From Chitinophagales bacterium (GTDB lineage Bacteria > Bacteroidota > Bacteroidia > Chitinophagales > Chitinophagaceae): 64,000 nt of DNA. The stretch lies in NCBI GenBank assembly GCA_020636505.1, contig JACJXR010000003.1:305263-369262 (forward strand), in the 5' to 3' direction. The notes under the pieces were generated by a model, which was not told the DNA's origin, made no database searches, and worked only from the letters and a program-made list of their open reading frames with translations. The stretch's first letter is position 1; each line of letters opens with the position of its first letter. The position numbers and the translations under genes are program-made. This document shows, in pieces, positions 48,235 through 56,743 of the stretch.

Positions 48235-48804
48235 ATGGTAAATGCTATAAGGCTTATTGCTGCATCTTTGATTATAGTATTGTTTTCTCAATGTTCGCAG
48301 AGTGCTCCCGAACAAAATGCTGAGGAAGTGACACCGTCATACTCTATTGCGGAACAGCACTTGAAAATATGGGATGAAGCGACAGAGCAGGTGTATGAAC
48401 TGATAGACCATATGCCTGAAGACAAGTTGCAGTACAAACCACATGACAGCCTTAGAACATTTGCAGAGCAGATAGTACACATAGCATTGTCATCTTACTC
48501 AATAGCAAATATGTTTTTGAACGATGAGAAGATGCATGGCCCAAATGAAATGAACGCTTCGAAAATGACCAAAGACGACCTGAAAATGTTGGTCAAGGAG
48601 AAGTTGGGTGCAGCAAGGAAGATAATGGAAGGTATGAGTGATGAAAGGCTGCTTAATGAAAAGGTGACAACATTTATGGGCAATGAGATGACAAGATTGG
48701 AAGGTATGATGTTTGTTCACGACCACTTGACCAACCACAAGGCTAAAGCCAATATGTATATTCGGATGACGAATACACAACCACCTAAATACAGATACTA
48801 TTAA
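48235..48804 (+). CDS. DinB-like lipoprotein
   Basis: 189 residues. The signal ends in IVLFSQC, so Cys20 is lipidated. The mature part is a four-helix DinB/DUF664-type bundle: [18 protein letters not shown] and [19 protein letters not shown] supply His residues in the positions that bind metal in this superfamily. The family function is poorly known (metal-dependent thiol-transferase-like). It stands alone between two terminators. Confidence 0.8.
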   Translation: MVNAIRLIAASLIIVLFSQCSQSAPEQNAEEVTPSYSIAEQHLKIWDEATEQVYELIDHMPEDKLQYKPHDSLRTFAEQIVHIALSSYSIANMFLNDEKMHGPNEMNASKMTKDDLKMLVKEKLGAARKIMEGMSDERLLNEKVTTFMGNEMTRLEGMMFVHDHLTNHKAKANMYIRMTNTQPPKYRYY

Positions 48805-48840
48805 TAAAAGAGCCTGCTATAAGCAGGCTCTTTTATTGTG
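48803..48840 (+). terminator. Strong intrinsic terminator between the DinB-like gene and tRNA-Ser
   Basis: A 16-bp perfect stem (aataaaagagcctgct at 48803-48818, complement at 48822-48837) with a 3-base loop and T run. It serves the lipoprotein gene and, on the other strand, the tRNA transcript. Confidence 0.88.
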
Positions 48841-48927
48841 CGGAGAGAGAGGGATTCGAACCCTCGATACCATTGCTGATATACACACTTTCCAGGCGTG
48901 CCTCTTCAACCACTCGAGCACCTCTCC
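48841..48927 (-). tRNA. tRNA-Ser(GGA)
   Basis: An 87-base type II tRNA read on the minus strand. The acceptor stem is GGAGAGG/TCTCTCC, the discriminator is G, the anticodon loop is CTGGAAA with anticodon GGA, the long variable arm is ATATC/GGTAT and the T arm is GAGGGTTCGAATCCCTC. CCA is not encoded. The 5' half (48888-48927) is one copy of the 40-bp repeat that bounds the integrated element, so this tRNA is a hybrid of resident 3' half and element-borne 5' half. Confidence 0.93.
48888..48927. repeat. Left attachment repeat (40 bp) of the integrated element
   Basis: Identical to 56744-56783. It runs from the 3' edge of the anticodon loop to the 5' end of the tRNA. The exchange probably took place in the anticodon region, where many tyrosine recombinases recombine. 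Confidence 0.85.
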
Positions 48928-48937
48928 GTGTGGGGTG

Positions 48938-48972
48938 CAAATCTAATCAATTAGTTTCACTTGCCGAACAAA
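48938..48972 (-). promoter_or_regulatory. tRNA-Ser promoter inside the tatD 3' fragment
   Basis: On the minus strand TTTG (48969-48972), 23 bases, then TAGATTTG (48938-48945), a match to TAnnTTTG with slightly long spacing, ending 10 bases before the tRNA. The same sites are kept in the right copy at 56794-56828. The -33 box lies within the last codons of tatD. Confidence 0.55.
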
Positions 48973-49131
48973 GTTTGCGCATTCTGTGTGGTAATACGAG
49001 CAATTTCAGAAAGCTCAGTTTGCGTTATTGTAGCCAACTTCTCAGCTATTAATGGTATATAACTACTTTCATTCCTTTTGCCTCTATATGGAGTAGGTGC
49101 AAGGTATGGTGCATCTGTTTCAAGGACTAAT
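48957..49131 (-). pseudogene. tatD 3' fragment (C-terminal ~57 codons)
   Basis: The minus strand encodes ETDAPYLAPTPYRG... through ...AQTLFGK and a stop, matching the end of the intact tatD at 56813. Over the 54 codons compared I count about 13 silent and 4 amino-acid-changing differences. Homology stops abruptly near 49131. It has no start and cannot make TatD. The pattern of change shows descent from a functional tatD of a relative, not decay in place. Confidence 0.85.
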
Positions 49132-49184
49132 AATTATGATTTACGGAGAGATGTCAATGAGCGTCGGTGTCGAAATAGTGTCGA

Positions 49185-49200
49185 AAATCGATCTAAATGT
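49185..49200 (+). repeat. Putative integrase arm-site repeat, left copy
   Basis: aaatcgatctaaatgt matches 56676-56691 (aaatcgatttcaatgt) at 14 of 16 positions in the same orientation. An ATAGTGTC sequence lies just before each copy (at 49175 and 56651). One is near each end of the element, as expected for recombinase arm sites, but binding is unproven. Confidence 0.3.
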
Positions 49201-49402
49201 AATGAAATTCAAACATTCTATTGTTGATATAATTAGGTGTTCTAAAGTTGACCGTTCAAAATTTCCCCAGAATTTTTTTCAAGAATTGAAATAGTATATA
49301 GATACGGGTCCCTTTTAGGATTCAACTCCTCTATTGCGGAGCGGATACATAGATGTATATTAAGATATACTCTTTTTTTGTATTGGCAGGGTGGAGGGGG
49401 AC

Positions 49403-49771
49403 CTACCTGTTGTTTAATCTAATCATCTCTTCTACAGATATTTCGTTGCCACCATCATCGATACAATACTCGTGAATTGATTCTATATCTACTTTTTTAG
49501 AAATGATCGTATGCCTTACATCTTCTACAGAGAATTCTAAGTAAATGCCTCTACTTAGAAAATCATGTCCTTGCCTTGATGGTTTGCAATTATATTCTCT
49601 TTGATGTGAAACTATATCAATGCATCTTAAGCAATAGTTCCTATAAATTTTAATTGGTTTTGGTTTTATAGAGGCAATGTATTCGCTGTAGCTTCTTATT
49701 AATAGATCATCATTATCTTCTTCAACTTTTTTGAAGTGTTGATATTCTGTAAATAATATATCAAATGGCAT
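49403..49771 (-). CDS. Hypothetical protein in the integrated element
   Basis: 122 residues from ATG 49771, not recognised. It is soluble and has many Ile, Asp, Glu and Tyr residues. A YCLRC pair of Cys near residue 46 and a third Cys downstream (CIDD near 103) could bind metal, but no full motif is seen. Codon use is AT-rich like the rest of the element. It is divergent from the DUF262 gene with a 326-base gap between them. Confidence 0.55.
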   Translation of the reverse strand: MPFDILFTEYQHFKKVEEDNDDLLIRSYSEYIASIKPKPIKIYRNYCLRCIDIVSHQREYNCKPSRQGHDFLSRGIYLEFSVEDVRHTIISKKVDIESIHEYCIDDGGNEISVEEMIRLNNR

Positions 49772-50097
49772 AATTAAAGCTACAATTTTATGATCGGAGT
49801 TGATATTATGCGAATTATATTACTTTTTATCTAACTAACATTACTATGTCTTCTATGTAATTTATTGTCAGCTAATAATATATAATATTAATCTACACTT
49901 TAAACTCTTTTTTGTATCTCGGTGTAAATATGTTTAAACAGACCATAATTTATATAGTATTTGATTTTAATTACAGATATTCTTTATGAATTGAAAGCTT
50001 TGATTATCTATATTCCACTTTTTGCATGTTTATTCTAATTTCAGATTTCTTTCAGAATAATAACTATTAGTATTTAAAGTCTTTTATAACGATTACT
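49772..50097. other. AT-rich divergent intergenic region
   Basis: 326 bases between the hypothetical gene and the DUF262 gene. It must hold both promoters if these are expressed. No clear TAnnTTTG element, hairpin or repeat was found. Confidence 0.4.
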
Positions 50098-50547
50098 ATG
50101 GATCTAAAATCAGTTCATGAAATTTTTACAAACAGAATCTTGAGGATTCCTGCATATCAACGTGGTTATGCATGGTCTAATAATAAGCCAGTAAAAGTAG
50201 GTGACAAAGAATCCTTGAAAAATGTAAAGGGTCAACTTAAAGATCTATGGGATGACTTAATAAACATCCCTGATGATAAATGGCACTACACTGGTTTATT
50301 AACGTTAGTTGAAGTTAAGCCTTGCGAGTATGAGTGGTTGCCAAATCATAAACAGTACTCAATTGTAGATGGTCAACAACGTATAACTTCTATTCTCATA
50401 TTGCTAAGCGTTATTATTAAAGAGGCACATAAAAAACAAGTGATATTAGGAATAAGAGAAGGAGATGCCGAGATGCAATACCTGTATATGGATATTATCA
50501 TGAACGTGACCCCTCTATTATCATCCAAATTGACCACCCTAAGTTGA
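50098..50547 (+). pseudogene. DUF262 (GmrSD N-terminal-like) gene truncated by IS21
   Basis: The first ~130 residues are a DUF262 domain: RIPAYQRGYAW at 16-26, HYTGLLTLVEV near 63 and the nucleotide-binding DGQQRITS at 91-98. This ParB/sulfiredoxin-like fold is the GTP/UTP-dependent half of GmrSD type IV restriction enzymes and of other defence proteins. From about base 50488 the frame reads into the terminal repeats of the IS21-like element and stops, so the rest of the DUF262 region and any nuclease domain are lost. It was probably a phage-defence gene once and is now broken. Confidence 0.75.
50494..50538. repeat. Left terminal repeats of the IS21-like element
   Basis: ATTATCAT at 50494-50501 and 50517-50524, 23 bases apart, then the inner repeat aaattgaccacc. 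They are inverted relative to the right end and are probable transposase binding sites. Confidence 0.6.
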
Positions 50548-50599
50548 TGTCTGCAAGTATGCCAGAGAGGGTGTCTTTGTGATTATAAATATAGTTGTT

Positions 50600-51333
50600 T
50601 TAGTTGTTATCGATAGTTTGTTTCCTGTTCCACTTTCTGCGCAAAGATTCTCCTTTCAGTTCTATGCGCTGAGCATTATGGACGATACGATCCATGATAG
50701 CGTCAGCTACGGTCTGTTCGCCTATAACGTCATACCACTGTTTCACAGGTAGCTGTGCAGTGATAATAGTAGAACGTTTACCATGCCTGTCTTTATTATA
50801 TCCAGTAAAGAAGCTCTGCTGGCTGGTCCAGGGGTTGTAGGCGCCAAGTCGTCCAGTATCAGCAGGTCCTGCTGTTCTATTTGGACAGTTCTTAATAGAA
50901 GAGCCGTCATTGGCCATTTTCAGCCAGCGAACAGCCTGGTAGCATTGGCATAAAGCACCTTGAAGCCAATCAGGCCTGGTGTCCGATGGCTGAAGCAATG
51001 AAGCTCTTGCCTGTTCCTGTAATTGCCGTGATCAGCATATTCTCCTTGCGGTTAATGAACTCACCATCTGCGAGGCGGTGCAGCAGGTTCTTGTCCAGCC
51101 CCCTTTCAGCGTTGTAGTCCAGTTGTTCGATGGAAGCTTATAGCGGTAAGCGCACCTTCAGGTTTCTTTCTATAGCCCTGTTGTGGCGGTCATCCCATTC
51201 ACTGTCGATGAGTATGGTTACCATCTCATCAGCTGTAAACCGCTGCTGGGGTTGTTCCAGGCTGGCAGTAAAAGCCATCGGTGCATACCTACAGCCGCAT
51301 CCGCTTCATCTTGTCTAATGTGTCTGTGTTCAT
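50600..51333 (-). pseudogene. istB: istB remnant (IS21 helper ATPase)
   Basis: From ATG 51333 the minus strand shows IstB pieces in several frames: an N-terminal part, [19 protein letters not shown] (Walker A), [20 protein letters not shown] (Walker B), and then in another frame [25 protein letters not shown] to [11 protein letters not shown]. Frameshifts and stops separate them, so no active ATPase can be made. IstB is needed for efficient IS21 transposition. Confidence 0.8.
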
Positions 51334-51368
51334 GCCATTATTGGTTTTATTGTTGCGTAAATAATTAT

Positions 51369-52849
51369 TCATAGTATTCGCTGCCCTGATGTTGCGATGT
51401 CCGCATCGGCAGTTCTTCCGGTTCTTGTCCATCCGTCAGGTTCCTGTCCAGTATCTGTACGATGATGGATAGTTGTATATCCCGTATTCATGCGCCCAGG
51501 TATACTGGCCAGCCGTTCATTACCTACCCACGTACCATGTTCATGCCTGAACAGGACGGCCTGTTCAGGGTGGTTTGCGTTCAAAGACCATGATGATATA
51601 ATCAGCCACATCATCGCTGATGGCTTAGCTTGTTCAATGAACTTGTCCGTGTCCATTCACCAGGAAGCGGTGCAGAAGCCTGGTGTTCCTGACTGGTAGT
51701 GAACGATATTTACGCCCATGGCGCGGATGCGCTGCAACACGCTCATAACGGTAATATATCTCTACACGGGAGGATGTATAACAGCTTTTACTTTTACCGA
51801 TATGACCGTATGAACACCGTAATACGTTTGCCGCCTCGGGCATACATGCGTCGTTCTTCATGACCGTTACCATGGCCTGTTGTTTGAACTCGTAATGATA
51901 AGCAGGCAGTGGTTGCAGGGCTGACCCCGTTCCACTTCATCGAACTGCTGCCTCGCGGCTGCTAGTCCTTCCTTGCGGTTGATTGTTCAATGCTTTCCAG
52001 TTTCGGTGTATATCAGTACTGAGTGCCCAGGGTGTGATATACCTGTGGCGATAGCAGCATAAATACGGCGGTAAATGATCTTAATACTCTCACCAGTGCT
52101 TTGTCTTTGGGCAAGCCCGCAGGTAATACTGCCGTCCCGCAATGCTTCAGCAAAATCAGCAAAGGTCTCGTTGATGGTAGGTTCGTACCAGTTTTAGTAA
52201 CTGCCGACTCTGGTTGTCCGGGCAATTATAGCGGCAGGCACACCACCAAAGCAATGCAGGGCGTTCTCACAGACTTAATTCCAGGTTCTCCCGCTTCTGG
52301 CTGTAGGTGGCTTTACATAGTAAGCTGGTTGCAAACCCAGTATCGCTGCAAAAACTTCCACCTGTCGCAGTTCTCCGCTGTCCTTATCAACAATGGTCAG
52401 CTTTCCGCAAAGTCAATATAGAGCTTTATCACCCGCCTTATAAATTCCATGTGCATCACAGGCTTCCCCTGTTTGGTGAAATCACTGTAATGCCTGTAAA
52501 ACTGCGCTATAAAGATAACTGTCAGGATGCGTGCACGGTACTGTTCCCATAGCATAGCTATGGTCACGCCCTACGTTCATCTGTTTCTCTACCTCCGCAG
52601 CATGGCTTTCAGTTGTTCAAAACGTTCATCCCTGACAGGAAGCTGCCCGCAGAACAGCCCTCCAGAGCATGGTCGCTCATACGGTCTATATCCGTATAGG
52701 TCAATTTATGCTCAATAAATTTGTAGCAGGTATTTTTTGATCGGTATTACGCGAACAGCCTGTTAATGTACTGATCTGTTTCTTACTCCCGTCGGCGTGC
52801 AGCCTGAATATTCGTCTTATTTGCTCATGAGTATTGTTTTATTAGCCAT
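51369..52849 (-). pseudogene. istA: istA remnant (IS21 transposase)
   Basis: Pieces of IstA are found in different frames on the minus strand: a start near 52849 (MANKTI), then LTGCSRNT-like helix-turn-helix remains, ESAVTKTGTNLPST and HCGTAVLPAG with PKDKALV from the catalytic domain (near 52100-52220), and RHEHGTWVGNERLAS from the C-terminal part. Many frameshifts interrupt it. It lies upstream of istB, the usual IS21 order. Confidence 0.75.
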
Positions 52850-52923
52850 GCTTTAGTGGATTATGCGGGTATCCAACTTCAGCATTTAACTCGGCTAAAA
52901 CAACCTCTCTAAGCTCTTTTGCA

Positions 52924-53031
52924 GGTGGTCAATTTTGAATGATAATGGGTGGCTGTTTGATGATAATGCTATGGTCACATTCTATGATAATCAGGTGCTC
53001 AGTTTAATGATATTTTCCAGTTTAATGATGG
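52924..53031. repeat. Right terminal repeats of the IS21-like element
   Basis: Inner repeat ggtggtcaattt, then ATGATAAT at 52939, 52960 and 52984 and weaker copies at 53007 and 53025, at steps of 18-24 bases. The right end holds more repeats than the left. Confidence 0.6.
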
Positions 53032-53062
53032 TAAATACTTTTATGAACAGTTAAAGGTGTGA

Positions 53063-53298
53063 ATGCTGGATTACGAGAATAAATATCATCGTAAACAAAA
53101 GTTAGAAAGGACAAAATTGAAAAGTATATACCGTGGATAATATCGGCATTGTTATTGTTTACTAATCTTTATACGGGTATATATAAAGTGCCAACAAGAA
53201 AAAGGAATAGAGATATAAATATTGAAAACAAAATTATGTTAGTACTGATTCTATTATCAGCAATTATTGAAGATTTAAGGAGAGAACTTAATAAGTAG
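53063..53298 (+). pseudogene. Frameshifted small membrane-protein reading frame
   Basis: ATG 53063 opens a basic segment (MLDYENKYHRKQKLERTKL). After an A-run near 53115-53120 the adjacent frame continues KYIPWIISALLLFTNLYTGIY and IMLVLILLSAIIEDLRRELNK to a stop at 53298. Joined by one frameshift this gives about 78 residues with two hydrophobic segments. It may be a decayed gene or chance; no family is recognised. It follows the right end of the IS21-like element. Confidence 0.3.
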
Positions 53299-53505
53299 TT
53301 TTTTCACATAGTTTTGCTAATTGTGAATAACATATTTAATTTTGCGCTGTTCTATTATTACATTTGTATTAATGATAGTTTTAAGATCATATTGTTTATT
53401 TTATCCACTTGAGTTGCAATTTTAACTTCTAAAACTCAGTTAGATTTTACTTTGGATCTAACAAAATAGAGCTTTTTAAGTTTAAAAATAAATTGTAACC
53501 TTTGA

Positions 53506-53748
53506 ATGTCAATGTATCAAGTGTCTACCAGTAGATTTAGTGCCTTTTACCTTCAAGATAGTTTTTTAATATTAATTAGAACAATCATTCTAATTTCAGT
53601 TACTTACAATACTTTCTGTATTTACAATTTATTATTTCAATTGTTATTAGGATTGTCATTTATACATTATTTCTATAAGTTTAATAATGAAATTTTCACT
53701 AGGTATTTATTCTTTTACTATTTACTATTCTTTTTCAATTTATTATAA
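53506..53748 (+). CDS. Possible small hydrophobic protein
   Basis: 80 residues, Phe/Leu/Ile/Tyr-rich, with two to three potential membrane segments (about 18-38, 40-56 and 65-80). No family is recognised. The region is extremely AT-rich, so the hydrophobic composition could simply follow from base content. It is upstream of the polymerase-like gene on the same strand, with a 61-base gap. Confidence 0.3.
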   Translation: MSMYQVSTSRFSAFYLQDSFLILIRTIILISVTYNTFCIYNLLFQLLLGLSFIHYFYKFNNEIFTRYLFFYYLLFFFNLL

Positions 53749-53809
53749 TAAAGTATAAGTAATAATAATGTACCATTATGATTATACAGGTACTGATATT
53801 TAATGAGTT

Positions 53810-55444
53810 ATGAAAAGATTTGTGAAAATATTAATTCCACGGGAATTGAGTCAAAATAGCTTAAGAGAAAGATTGTTGGGTATAAATTCTCAATATGCTG
53901 AAAACGATAAATTCATTCAAAGAGCATCATCCTTTCTTAAGATGTTATACGTGAAGCAAATGACTATAGCAGATAGTTATGACGATGGGTATGTGCCGTT
54001 AATGGCTAATATAACGGCTAGGTTTTTAGGAAATAATGTTAAAAGGCAGCCTCATTATTATAAAACATACATTGACACATTAATTCAATGTAGTCTATTA
54101 GATGTAAAAAAATCATACCAAATCGGTACGAATAGCATTAAGGGTAAATCCAAAGAATATAAAGTGTTACTCTCTAATGAAAATGATAAGGTCATTGATC
54201 AACTGGAAAAGAAAATATTATTGAGCAATAATATAGTTCATAATATTGACCATCAAGCTAATATAGCTAAACTAAGTATTGATGAAGAAAAGTATGTGTT
54301 TATTAATTGCTTATTGAGTCCCAGTAAAAGAAAACAGGGTATAAATATCCTAGATCATATTAGTATAGGTACATATTTTGTAAAAGAAGATCAAAATGGT
54401 AGAGTTCATTCTATTATTACAAGATTACCAAAGGAGTTGAGGTGTGCTTTTACGATTGATGACATGCAAATCTATGAAGTAGATATAAAATCATGTCAGC
54501 CTTTTGTATTTCTTAGAACTATTCATCAAGAGTTGAATTATAGAAAAAAGAAAAGGAGGACTTTGGAAGAGTGGGGTGAGGTTCACCCTGACATAGGAAT
54601 GTATCTATCTGATACTACATCAGGTAAGATTTATGAGAATATTCATCGAAGATTAAAGAAGCTAAAAAAAACTGAACCATGTGATCCTGATGAGTTAAAG
54701 GAAACAAAATTAAAAGTTCTAGCTAATGTGTTTTTCGCTGACATTCCTTCCAGTATTAGAGGCGTAACCCGCCACTTTAACGATCTTTACCCAACTGTGT
54801 TTGATATCCTATGTAACTTAAAACAAAAATATGGATATAAGTATATATCGAAAATACTACAACAAACTGAATCTGAGATAATGATAGAAGCAATCAACAG
54901 TTTGGATACAGCTATATCGCGAATTAGACTACACGATTGCATACTATGTACAAAAGATAACGTTGAAACCGTAAAAGGAGTGATTCTGTCAACTGCTTTC
55001 AATGCAATTAGAGTTATGCCAACAGTTTCTTCAGGTTTGTGGGGGTTAGAGTTTAGACAACTAATAGAGGAGTATACTTCGTGGGGTAAAGAAATGTCAG
55101 ATTTGTTTGTTATGTTAGAGATTAACAAAGAAAATAGAGATAAGGTACGAAAGAGTGTGTTTAAAAAAACAGATCTTTTAGAAGAGCAAAAGGGAGGTGT
55201 GTATTATGCTAAATTAAATGAACTATTTGATCCAACTAAAGAAGAGGCTGTTGAACGTGAAAGAAATACGCTTTATTTCCCACATCATTGGAAAAAGGCT
55301 AACTACCAATCATTCAACAATTTCTATGAAAGAGAGATAAATAGCATATTTAATGGGAAGTTAAATGATACTGAAGGTTGGAACAAGGAGTACTTGATGT
55401 CAATTAAGCAAAGCTGGTTAGACTATTTTCATTATAAAAATTAG
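53810..55444 (+). CDS. Winged-helix plus family-A-polymerase-like palm protein of unknown function
   Basis: 544 residues, no signal peptide. About 45-120 reads like a winged helix of replication-initiator type (DGYVPLMANITARFLG, YYKTYIDTLIQCSLLDVKKSY, KGKSKEYKVL). From about 195 a palm-like core appears: GRVHSIITRLPKELR, motif A-like EVDIKSCQPFVFL with Asp225, a Lys-rich motif-B-like stretch near 299-310, ISKILQQTESEIMIEAINSL near 346-365 and a motif-C-like RLHDCIL with His375-Asp376. This order (Asp motif A, Gln/Glu helix, HD motif C) resembles family A DNA polymerases and phage single-subunit polymerases; no YxDD of reverse transcriptases is present. It overlaps the integrase tail to tail by 4 bases. 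The function is not established; replication of the excised element is one inference. Confidence 0.5.
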   Translation: MKRFVKILIPRELSQNSLRERLLGINSQYAENDKFIQRASSFLKMLYVKQMTIADSYDDGYVPLMANITARFLGNNVKRQPHYYKTYIDTLIQCSLLDVKKSYQIGTNSIKGKSKEYKVLLSNENDKVIDQLEKKILLSNNIVHNIDHQANIAKLSIDEEKYVFINCLLSPSKRKQGINILDHISIGTYFVKEDQNGRVHSIITRLPKELRCAFTIDDMQIYEVDIKSCQPFVFLRTIHQELNYRKKKRRTLEEWGEVHPDIGMYLSDTTSGKIYENIHRRLKKLKKTEPCDPDELKETKLKVLANVFFADIPSSIRGVTRHFNDLYPTVFDILCNLKQKYGYKYISKILQQTESEIMIEAINSLDTAISRIRLHDCILCTKDNVETVKGVILSTAFNAIRVMPTVSSGLWGLEFRQLIEEYTSWGKEMSDLFVMLEINKENRDKVRKSVFKKTDLLEEQKGGVYYAKLNELFDPTKEEAVERERNTLYFPHHWKKANYQSFNNFYEREINSIFNGKLNDTEGWNKEYLMSIKQSWLDYFHYKN

Positions 55445-56652
55445 AGTAATAAGTCTAATCGATCAATCTCGTCATTTGAATATTTTTTGATATAATGTTG
55501 TGTTGTAGCGAGAGATGAATGTCCTAGAGCTTGTTGTATTAAAGTTACATTTACGTTGTTTTGGACCAGTATATTGGTATAAGTGTATCTAGCTGTATAT
55601 GACGTGACCTTCTTTTTTATTCCGCATATTTTCGCTATTTGCTTTAAATCCTTATTAAAATGAATTAGTGCGTATCGGGTTTTGTAATACAGATCATAGT
55701 ATTTATCTGCCTTTGTAGATTGCCCCAAGTATGGGAATATGTAATATTCCCCTTTATATTTATTTATTATTTCATCCATTTCAGGAGATATTTTTATGCT
55801 AAAATGCTTATCTGTTTTATTGCGGATGTAGTTTACCCTATCCCCAGAAATATTATCAATTGTTAGAAAACATAGATCGATGAAGTTTATTCCTCTTGCT
55901 CTTAACATAAACATAAATACATCGTATGATTGAGATAGATTAGGGTGATCTATTGAATTAAATGCTTTCAAGAGTGATACTTCATTTAAATCTAAGGGTT
56001 TAGGTGATGGATCACTTTTTAAATGTGATAATGAGTATGCATTCCTATTGAATTGGTTGCTGAATGGATAATACTTCGTTTCTACTATACCTCTTCGTAT
56101 AGCTTCATTAAAAAGAGCTCTAAGTGTTCGCATGTGAGTGCTAATACCTGCATTTTTAAGACCGATACTAAATAAGAATGTTTCGAAACTTTGTAGCCAA
56201 TTATAGTCTATTTGATTGAATGTTAGATCTCCTGTCTTGCTTTGTTTTAATAGCTTGCTTTTCAGATGTGAGTATTGCCTCATGTTGCCAATCCTATCTT
56301 TTATTTTGAGCTCTTTTATTTTTACATCTAAGAATTGAATTACATTATTACTGCTATAAGTATCTAATAACTTAGCTTTAAATTCAGCTATAGAAAAGGG
56401 TTTATTTGATAATTCTAGCTCATGTATGATTTTTTCTGCTTTTGATTGATAGCTATTAATAAGCCTATTCTTTTCCTGAAAGTTCTGTTCTGATTTTTTA
56501 TACTTTCCAACTTGAGAGTCCCAGTTTTTTACTTTCGTACTTAAACCTAATGAAATTCTAAACTCCTTTTTCTTGTAGATTCTTAACATTATTGGGTGGT
56601 TCCCATTAGATAATGTTTTGCCTTTAAATAGGATGATTTTTGGTGTAGACAT
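55441..56652 (-). CDS. Tyrosine recombinase (integrase) of the element
   Basis: 403 residues. The N-terminal arm-binding domain (about 1-60, with VKNWDSQVGKY) is of the Bacteroidota phage/transposon integrase type, followed by a SAM-like core-binding domain (about 100-200). The catalytic domain shows Arg253 in RARGINFIDL, a Lys near 279-285, Arg355 in SYTARYTYTN (the usual first His of HxxR is Tyr352), His378 in ALGHSSLATT and nucleophile Tyr387 in TTQHY. It lies 92 bases from the right attachment repeat and points inward, as expected for the enzyme that integrates this element. Confidence 0.92.
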   Translation of the reverse strand: MSTPKIILFKGKTLSNGNHPIMLRIYKKKEFRISLGLSTKVKNWDSQVGKYKKSEQNFQEKNRLINSYQSKAEKIIHELELSNKPFSIAEFKAKLLDTYSSNNVIQFLDVKIKELKIKDRIGNMRQYSHLKSKLLKQSKTGDLTFNQIDYNWLQSFETFLFSIGLKNAGISTHMRTLRALFNEAIRRGIVETKYYPFSNQFNRNAYSLSHLKSDPSPKPLDLNEVSLLKAFNSIDHPNLSQSYDVFMFMLRARGINFIDLCFLTIDNISGDRVNYIRNKTDKHFSIKISPEMDEIINKYKGEYYIFPYLGQSTKADKYYDLYYKTRYALIHFNKDLKQIAKICGIKKKVTSYTARYTYTNILVQNNVNVTLIQQALGHSSLATTQHYIKKYSNDEIDRLDLLL

Positions 56653-56675
56653 AGTGTCAAAATTTGTGAGTTATC

Positions 56676-56691
56676 AAATCGATTTCAATGT
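56676..56691 (+). repeat. Putative integrase arm-site repeat, right copy
   Basis: Matches 49185-49200 at 14 of 16 positions, between the integrase start codon and the right attachment repeat. See the left copy for the reasoning. Confidence 0.3.
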
Positions 56692-56743
56692 GTATTGAGT
56701 TGATTCTCTTCAAAATTTTAACACCGATAAGTGGCTTCAAATC

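Larger units (their letters stand above)
50488..53031 (-). mobile_element. Decayed IS21-family insertion sequence
   Basis: istA and istB remnants lie head to tail on the minus strand between inverted ends. The innermost ends share aaattgaccacc (50527-50538) and its complement (52924-52935). Outside these, copies of the octamer ATGATAAT are spaced 21-24 bases apart: two on the left (as ATTATCAT) and three exact plus weaker ones on the right. Such multiple terminal repeats are typical of IS21. Both reading frames are broken many times. Exact outer ends are uncertain by about 20 bases. Confidence 0.75.

Noticed and set aside
49240..49285. gttgaccgttcaaaatttccccag as the end of another insertion sequence
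   Set aside because: No matching inverted copy or transposase piece was found nearby.
49097..49294. 65-residue plus-strand frame
   Set aside because: It overlaps the antisense of the tatD fragment and has no recognisable features.
50600..52900. Many short plus-strand frames in the GC-richer block
   Set aside because: They lie opposite istA and istB remnants; the recognisable protein pieces are all on the minus strand.
52924..53031. Possible CRISPR-like array from regularly spaced ATGATAAT
   Set aside because: Repeats are only 8 bases at 18-24 base steps and lie exactly at the end of an IS21-like element; they are terminal repeats. No cas genes are present.
53810..55444. Reading the 544-residue protein as a reverse transcriptase
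   Set aside because: No YxDD motif and no RT-style motif spacing; the HD motif C fits family A polymerases better.
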